Shown piece after piece: positions 7,669 to 14,600 of a stretch of 20,000 nt of DNA. Numbering within the stretch: position 1 is the first letter of the stretch; each line of letters opens with the position of its first letter. Position numbers and translations under genes: made by a program. The stretch comes from Symbiodinium natans. Lineage: Eukaryota; Sar; Dinophyceae; Suessiales; Symbiodiniaceae. The DNA lies in contig CAJNDS010001253.1 in assembly GCA_905221605.1 (NCBI GenBank), positions 1-20,000 of the forward strand, written 5' to 3'. The notes beneath the pieces were generated by a model. That model was not told the origin of the DNA, did no database searches, and saw nothing but the letters and a program-made list of their open reading frames with translations.

Positions 7669-8124
7669 GCGAGAGTAGCTGCAGCTACCGATTCCACGGG
7701 GAGAGTCCACAGCGAGTTACCAAACCCTTAACGCCACAGGGTTTATAATGACAACGAGGAACCTCCCAGTCCAGGCATCTCACACAAGGCCACGCAACCT
7801 TGGCGCTGGCCTGCGCATCGGCACGCATCAGGTCCCTCCAAACCCAAACCCGCGAGGTACGTCGGTAAGGAGATGGGAGGGCTCACATCACATTGGTGCC
7901 GAAGTGCAAGGATCTCCATGGTATTGCTACTTTGATCCAATCAGAGCCTTCAGGTAACATCCACGCGGGCGGGGAGCCCACTTGCCCTGCCGCAGGCCAA
8001 GCTCAGACGAGGGTGACCCTCTAGAGTCTCAAGAGGGCCAGGTTGTTCTACAAGTGGGGAATGGCTCCCTGCCAAGTCAGCGGGTGCATAATCTCCACGT
8101 AGAAGTGTCCACAGCCAGCGCGCC
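7669..8124. other. Intergenic DNA between repeat copies
   Basis: Short overlapping frames on both strands (7743-7957) show no motif. I see no RNA gene or regulatory site. Confidence 0.4.
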
Positions 8125-8274
8125 GAACTGCTAGGTCACCCTGTGCACTCAGTACTCGAAATCGTCGAAGAGGCCGGGAGCACACATGTAGCACCGAGTG
8201 CGCAGAGGTGCGTCGCAAAATGCGACGTTGCCAGATTCACAAAACCACCATCATGCAGCCACCGATGCGAATAC
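8125..8274 (+). repeat. About 150-bp dispersed direct repeat, copy 2
   Basis: Diverged copy of 7043-7192, 1082 bp downstream and in the same orientation. Shared blocks include ACTCAGTACTCGAA and CACAAAACCACCATCATG. The larger pattern (this block, then the 176-bp unit) repeats in the same order, suggesting duplication of a segment of roughly 1.1 kb that later diverged. Confidence 0.65.
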
Positions 8275-8398
8275 ATTCAGCACCAGCCAAGGCCGTTCAC
8301 GAGAAGGTTCACAAGTCCGCCATCACAGGTGGGGCATAGTCGTGCCTAGGCATGGGACGTTGCAGGTGTCAACCTTCTTGATCCGAAGTATAAAGTTG

Positions 8399-8484
8399 CC
8401 CCATGGTGGTCAGCCAGTGGGGACTTAACGGCAAGAACAAAGGGTAGGACCAGCCCAGAGCACTCCATGGTGGTCAGCCAGTGG
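8399..8484 (+). repeat. Partial third unit of the 176-bp repeat
   Basis: It matches the first half of the units at 7315 and 7491 and stops at CAGCCAGTGG, two bases before the 3' LTR. The element apparently inserted into this unit. Confidence 0.75.
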
Positions 8485-8486
8485 CG

Positions 8487-8560
8487 TGAAAAAACGAAGG
8501 TCCCTCTGGTACCTTTTCCCTTGAAAGCACGAACCCTGACCTCTCACACAAGTGCGGACA
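8487..8560 (-). repeat. 3' LTR (74 bp)
   Basis: In element orientation it starts TGTCCGCACTTGTG and ends CGTTTTTTCA, giving the canonical TG...CA termini. It aligns end to end with 17987-18059. It directly follows a polypurine tract. It is far shorter than usual LTRs of autonomous copia elements, which are generally a few hundred bp. No TATA box is present. The terminal T-run is compatible with the TTTT-type promoter motif reported for dinoflagellates, but that role is inferred. Confidence 0.82.
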
Positions 8561-8561
8561 G

Positions 8562-8574
8562 CTCTCTCTTTTTC
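8562..8574 (-). promoter_or_regulatory. Polypurine tract (plus-strand priming site)
   Basis: In element orientation the 13 purines GAAAAAGAGAGAG are separated from the LTR start TGTCC by a single C. This is the expected position and composition for the RNase H-resistant primer of second-strand synthesis. Confidence 0.8.
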
Positions 8575-8587
8575 ACAGTCAGAGCCA

Positions 8588-8599
8588 CTTGAGCCAAAA
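8588..8599 (-). other. 12-nt match to the 3' end of the dinoflagellate spliced leader
   Basis: The minus strand reads TTTTGGCTCAAG, identical to the last 12 bases of the conserved 22-nt leader trans-spliced onto dinoflagellate nuclear mRNAs. The preceding bases (CGTGAC) do not match the rest. Truncated leader relics are known in dinoflagellate genes that re-entered the genome through cDNA. Here the match lies only 13 bp before the polypurine tract, an odd place for a relic 5' end, so chance remains possible. Confidence 0.35.
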
Positions 8600-9074
8600 G
8601 TCACGAAGTGCACAAACTAAACGAATTCTCTCTTGTGAGCTTAAACTCAGCTTCAGAACGAAGTTCCTACACACTGCACACTCACTTTAAATAGCGTATT
8701 GGGCAAAAACACACTCGTATGATTTCCTTGGAAATCAACGAGGCATAAACCATCGAGGATGGGATCACACGGATTCCCAATCACTCCGAAGCAAAACAAA
8801 CCTATACAAGCTGATCCAAAACATGACAAAAACATCACTGATCAGCCACAATCTTCCACCCCCCGCATTTTGCTGAGGGTTCATGTCAAAGATCTGAAGT
8901 CCAAGCCCAGCTCGGCACTTCAACACTAAGGGGATGCCCTGGCCACATTCCCTTGGTGCGTACTCGCCACCAAACGAAACAAACAACACACCAGTCGATC
9001 TCTGACATCAAACTTAAAACTCATGCAAGATCCCACCATCAGGCAGGTTGTCCTGGGTCCACATCACTGGTAAC

Positions 9075-9202
9075 CCAAGAGTTCGTTGTCCAAACACGTG
9101 AAAAACGAATTAAACTTGCATCCACCTGCACTGGGGCAGGGTTGTCTTGGAACGAATCCAAGAGTTCGTGGTGACAAACACGTGAAAACGAATTAATGCA
9201 AG
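9075..9202 (+). repeat. Two direct repeats in the retrotransposon 3' region
   Basis: CCAAGAGTTCGTTGTCCAAA at 9075 and CCAAGAGTTCGTGGTGACAA at 9158 each continue into ACACGTGAAAA(A)CGAATTAA. Offset is 83 bp. The shared CGTGAAAAACGAA core is also found at the outer ends of both LTRs. Confidence 0.75.
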
Positions 9203-9595
9203 CTTCAGATGTTTCCCACTCAGCACTCGACCTTGTCGTGGTACTCCTCCTCAGTCTCGCATCTTCCAGGTCACCAAACTCACCAACTAGCATCGGCTAG
9301 CTGATCCTTCAAGAAAAGATTGGCTTCATAGTTTCGCTTCTTCCAGCGTACCATCAGCCAAAAACGTCTTCAGAGGTGGCAATCAGACGCCTTGCAGAAG
9401 GGGCTATAGAGTCCCTCGTTGAGTTTCATCATCATTTTGCCTCCTCTTTGCAAACTTCTCATGCACTGAAACAAGGGCTCACACTAACCAGAAAAATCGC
9501 GGGCGCTCCATGGCGGCAACGCGGCCATGGCTTCCAAAAAATGGCTGCGGGTTTCACTCACCCACCCAACCACTGAGATCACTTAGCATCTCAGT

Positions 9596-11600
9596 TCATT
9601 CTTCATCCTCTTCGCCCTTCTTCTCGCCAGCTCCAGTTGACTCCATCAACTTGGCGCGGCGCTCCTTGGCGGCTTCCTTCATCTCCGCCAACTCAGCCGT
9701 CCTCGTTTCCATCACCACATCCTGCGAAGATCGGCTAGGCTCAGCTGGCGTCTCCGCAGGCCTCTCAGTTGGCTGGTCTCCAACCTTTCTCTTCTTCTCT
9801 TCCAACATCAGCTCCAAATCGGCAACACTAAAGCTTGCCTTCACACGCTCAGCAATCTGCGCGATAGCTGCTGCATCCAACTCAGATGGTACAACTGACA
9901 CAGGCGAGCGAACCGCTTCGCCTTCCAGCTTTGCTCTCTTAGCAGCTTCTTCCTCGGCAGCTGACAGGTCGGCGATGCGCTTGCGCTTTCGCTCAGCTTC
10001 CTCGAACTCTCGGTCTTGCTGTTCCGCTGCAGCCTTGAGGATCCGCTTCAGGTCCTTTTCCTCCTTCTCGAGTTTCCCAACATTCTCACCCATGATCCCA
10101 AAGGCTTGCTGCCACATGTCGGCAGGCAACGTCAAGTTGAACCTCACCACATAGTCGGTCGGCAAGTGCCACTTACACTTGCAGATCCACACAACACCGC
10201 TTCGAGTCTCACTCGCAACCACCTTCTTCCAGCTTGCCGCCCTCTGCGTGTCGGTGATCTCCTCTTTCTTTTTCTCCAGGTCCTCCAAGAATCCTGCAAC
10301 AGACTCCATCACGGATCTGTAGTGGCTGTAGGCCACAAACGACCACTTGGGGACTGGTCTCTCCCTCAGCTCCGGCTCGTGAATCCGAAGTGTATCACAC
10401 GACAACATCGAAATCACTCGCACTCGCTCCACCAGTTCCTTAAACACCAAGGATCCTTCCTTTGCACTTCTCTTCCAGCGCAACACCCATGGGGGATAAT
10501 ACGAGCTCTCAGCTTCATCCTCCATGATCCTCTCTGCTCCCAAAATGGGTAGCATGCACAACAGATCCACCATCCGCAAGACTCCGAGGTCCTGGTGCTC
10601 ACCCAGAAGCAAAACAGGGATTATCCCTTTTCTCTTCAAGTACCTCACGAAGCTCAACATCGCCAGGCCACACGTTCCCGGCGGCACTTCCATGTACAGT
10701 CCTCCTTCATTCACTGCCATCTCCCAGATGATGGCCTTGCCACCAATCTGTCCACGGACATCCAAGATTCCGAAGATCTTCGTGGGTTTCTCCTGTAGCT
10801 CACACACCTCCTGGATGGGCTTCACCAGCTTCTCGTATGAGCTTTGATAGCGCAACATATCCTTGTCGGATAGCGTGCCTATCACGTCCTTGAGCTCTAG
10901 CTCATCCACTGGAGTTCCGCGCCGGCAGATACTCCATGACACATCACCGAACCACTTCGGCGGCTCTGGATCCGCCAGCTCCGGAAACACGTCGACCATC
11001 CGTTCAATCACCTTCGGCATGGCCTTGGGTTTCGGTGCAGCTTGGCCTGAGCCTCGGCTTTCACCTTTATCACCCCTTTTTCCAGCAGCTCGGCGCTCCT
11101 TCTCTGCCTCTCGGAGATGGAATGCATGGCTTGCATCCGTGCCAGAGACTGTCACAGTCTGTTTGCACTTTTCGCACTTGGGCTTGCCACTTTCATCCCA
11201 GCTCAACCCGGCAGCATGCTCGGATCTGAACAACCATTTGCAAACCTTACACCAAAAGGGGCTTTTCATCTCAGCACCCTGCTCACCCTTCCTGCTGTCT
11301 TCAGCTGCCATTTTCCTGTCCTTCACCAAAGGTACAGGCTCCAGGCTAGGGCTAGCTTCCGTGGTGCTTGAACCAAAGCTTTTGCGGGTGGACCATAAAT
11401 CCATTTCTTGAACCTCAGGGGAAGAGTCTTCACGAAGGGTTTCGGGACTTCTAAGGTGGAAATTTTCAAAAACTTCACCACACTTTTTCACACTTTTCAA
11501 CGATCCAACTTGCTCCACACTGCATCCAGTTGCCTCGGCACACTGGTATGCCTGAACTCCAACCCTTGGTCGGATTCCACAGATCCTCCACACCTGCTGC
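9596..11600 (-). other. Unrecognised C-terminal extension of the polyprotein
   Basis: This part of the reading frame follows RNase H, from about residue 1963 to 2629. Standard copia polyproteins end shortly after RNase H. Visible features are a zinc-ribbon-like CxxC-21-CxxC motif (C2079, C2082, C2104, C2107, beginning CKVCKWLF), and a folded-looking region of about 300 residues with alternating hydrophobic segments (for example FGILDVRGQIGGKAIIWEM and RKGIIPVLLLGEHQDLG). A charged coiled coil at about 2465-2522 contains a basic KRKR, and the acidic tail ends EEDEE. There is no signal peptide or clear membrane anchor, so an envelope-like protein is unlikely. A nucleic-acid-binding or chromatin-targeting role is possible but is only inference. 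Confidence 0.7.
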
Positions 11601-14600
11601 ACATCTTCACCAGGGTATATACCCATAGCTTGCTGGTGCTGACAGAATGTCACTTGACTCAAGCACTTTGTAAGAACGTCAGCGATCATTCCCGCTGTCG
11701 GGCACCAAATGACCTTCAAGGTCTGAGCTTCCTGTATCCGCTCCTGAAGATAGCAGACAGCGATGTCTAAGTGGCGAACTCGCCTACTCAACCCACGGTT
11801 TAGCAAAACCGCTCTCGCTGAGGAACTGTCAGTGTGCAATCGGATCGTGACATCTGACTCGGCCAACTGACCGATCAAAGTCGCAAGTCCCTCACTCTCC
11901 TGTACCGCAGTCAAGATGGCTCTCAACTCGGCTTCACAAGAACTCAGCGATACACACCCTTGAACTCGAGAGATTCCCTTGATCAGGCATCCTCTATAAA
12001 AGATGGCTATGCCCGACACAGATCTTCGTCCTAACGACGCTTGGGGTGCCCAACTGGCATCCGCATACACTTCCAGCTGCGCCGGCCCACTGTCTGGTAC
12101 ATTCCCATCAGGGCCAAAGTACTGCCATGCATGGTATTGTCCCTTTAGGAACCTAATCACTTGTCGCAATGCTTGCTCAAAGCATGCTGTTGGCTTGGAC
12201 TGTCCTTGCGAAAGAATGGACATCCACCTACTCAGGTCAGGTCTCGACTGACCCCACCATGCAATCCGGCCAAGTACTGCTCTGTACCTCGCAGCTGCAG
12301 TGTCACTCAACTCAGGATCCGAACCACTTGCTCTGCCCTTCTCGACCGTTTTCACGATGTCCGGAGGAGCAGTAACCACCTTCAGGTCCTTACAGAACTC
12401 TGTCTCGAACAGGGCATCTAAGTATGCCGGGGGCACTCGCATCCTGAGATGACTCCCTTGTCTCTCAATCTCTCGCCCCAAAAAGGTGATCTTTCCACCA
12501 GTGGAAGTGATTCGACCCGTTTCCTTGATCTTCAACTCTCCGTTCAGGGTGTCGGTCACCAACCGAATGGCATCTCTAGTGCCACACAGAATCAAATCGT
12601 CCACATAGCACAACATGAGGAATCTTTTCCCTCTCACAGTGCCCTCGAAGACGGAAGGTTCCGTTGGGCATTGCTTCAACCCAACTTTCTTCACAACTGT
12701 CGCCAGCTTCAAGTTCCAAGCTTTGGCGGCAACTCTCAAACCATTCATGGCTTGATCCAGAATCATAAACACCGGGACATAATAGTCCTTGCAGGCGGAA
12801 ACATCCTTGGGCAATTGGATAATCGCCTTCGATCCTTTCGGAAGGGGGGAATGCAAGAATGCAGTGCTAACATCCAAAGTTGCGACATCCATAGCATCTA
12901 CCGAAGCAATGGCCAAAAGCGTCCGTAACGCTTCTAAAGAAGGAGTCGTAGCACTCAGTCCTAAAGATGATGCTGTGCTCCCCTTTGCGATGTCTTGCAC
13001 CACACACCGAGCTCTCACAGCTTCCTTGCCATTCACCACCTTTGGGCCTATGACCCATCGGGTTGGGATGATCTTTATCCCATGCTGACGAGCAAACTTC
13101 TGAGCCTCGTCTGCTCCAACCACTCTCCCTGCTTTGTGAGCAGTCATACTCTGCAGCTCAGTTCGCCGGCCTTCCACTGTTTTATCCACATCTAATGGAC
13201 ATCCATCTATCTCAGACAGAACACTCGTGGGTCTTGCCAGCCAAACTTGGGATCCACACACCTTCATGGACTCCGGGAAAGTGCTATTCTTGTTGAGCAG
13301 AATCGAATTGGTCACATGTACCAACTTCGGACTCTCGTCACTGCTTACCATTTTAATAGGACCTTGAGGCACATCGAGTCTTGGGTCTAAATAAATACGA
13401 TTGATCAGCCGGGGAACTCGATTGGACTCATCTGGAACTGAGTTCACATCTGAAGTTAAACTCTCTAAACGCCGGGGAACTCGACTGGACTCATTTGGAA
13501 CTGAATCCACATCCATTTGAGGTTTTTCTTCCTCCATTGGGATCGCTTCATCCTCAGCGGGAGTTTCTCCTTCGAAGTATCCAGGTTCCATTGCCTCATC
13601 TGGAATCCCTTGGTAAGGCAAACTTGGATCCTCAAAATCCTCCATGTCAACATCCACAACTTCTGTCGCAGGTGTTGGGACGCTTTGCCTCTCCTCCAAC
13701 TTGGGATCTGGTCGACTCTCATAGGTGATCTTCGGGCGTTTCAGGAGTGAAGGCTCACTTCCAGACTCCATCACCCCCGCATCCTTTGAGCTTCTCTGGT
13801 CCATTTTTGGAGTTTCCTCTGTTGGTTCTTTCGATTCCAACCGTTGTCGTTGAGCTTTCAACCAATCATCATACCGTTTTCGGCATTCAGCATTGTGGTT
13901 GGCTTTTCCTCTTTTTGGACCACACGCAGGACAGTTCGCTGTGCCACCATGTTCCTTCACCCATGCAGCTGGAGGTCCAACTTTGCTCATGTCTGTGGTC
14001 GGTCCATCAGACACTCGGCCCTCAAAGGCCTTGTCCGCTTCACCTTCAATCCGATCGGGCACACCATCCTCTTTCTCCTTCAGAATCGGGGGAGCCAATG
14101 TATCCGATGGATCATGCTCCTTGAGCAAATGTTGACAATGCTCCAACCCAATCTTCAACGGAACGATGTGCTTGATGGACTTTGCTCGAAAGTGTTTTGG
14201 ACAACCATCCACCATGGCACTCACAACATGAGTCAAGCCACCAACTTCAGGGTACACATAGGCTGCTTCCACAAACCGGGAGAGCGCCGTGGTTTTCATC
14301 GAATCCGGTAGCTCAGCCAGAACTGTAGCACCTATCAACGACGATCCACACTCATGGAGGGATCTCTGTAGTACCAACTCCTGGGGTGATTTCTTCCCAT
14401 CAAAGGCAGCTGCATGGTGATTGTGCATTGCAGCACAGTAAATCAGACCAAACTCAAACGCTCGAGGACTTCTCTTCAAGTCAAAGCCCTGCGCTCGTAG
14501 ATCCAACCTCACCGTGCTGAACAACTCCTTGAGTGTTCTCACTGCCCTTTCCACACCACCAACCGCTTCATGTCCCTGCGGAGGTGCTCTTTGGGTCACA

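Larger units (their letters stand above)
8575..9595 (-). other. 3' untranslated region of the retrotransposon
   Basis: About 1.0 kb lies between the polyprotein stop and the polypurine tract, unusually long for a copia element. No further gene is visible. It holds the direct repeats at 9075-9120 and 9158-9202 and a 12-base match to the dinoflagellate spliced leader at 8588-8599. Short frames at 8653-9293 lack motifs. Confidence 0.6.

Noticed and set aside
7119-7678. Overlapping frames of 122-135 codons on the plus strand
   Set aside because: They run over the 176-bp tandem repeat and show the same peptides twice in different frames; no motif.
9510-10154. 214-codon plus-strand frame, and many others between 9.5 and 17.5 kb
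   Set aside because: Antisense shadows of the polyprotein frame, caused by its codon bias. None has motifs.
9596-11600. C-terminal extension as an envelope-like protein
   Set aside because: No signal peptide, transmembrane anchor or protease-site pattern was seen; the region is charged and carries a zinc-ribbon-like motif.
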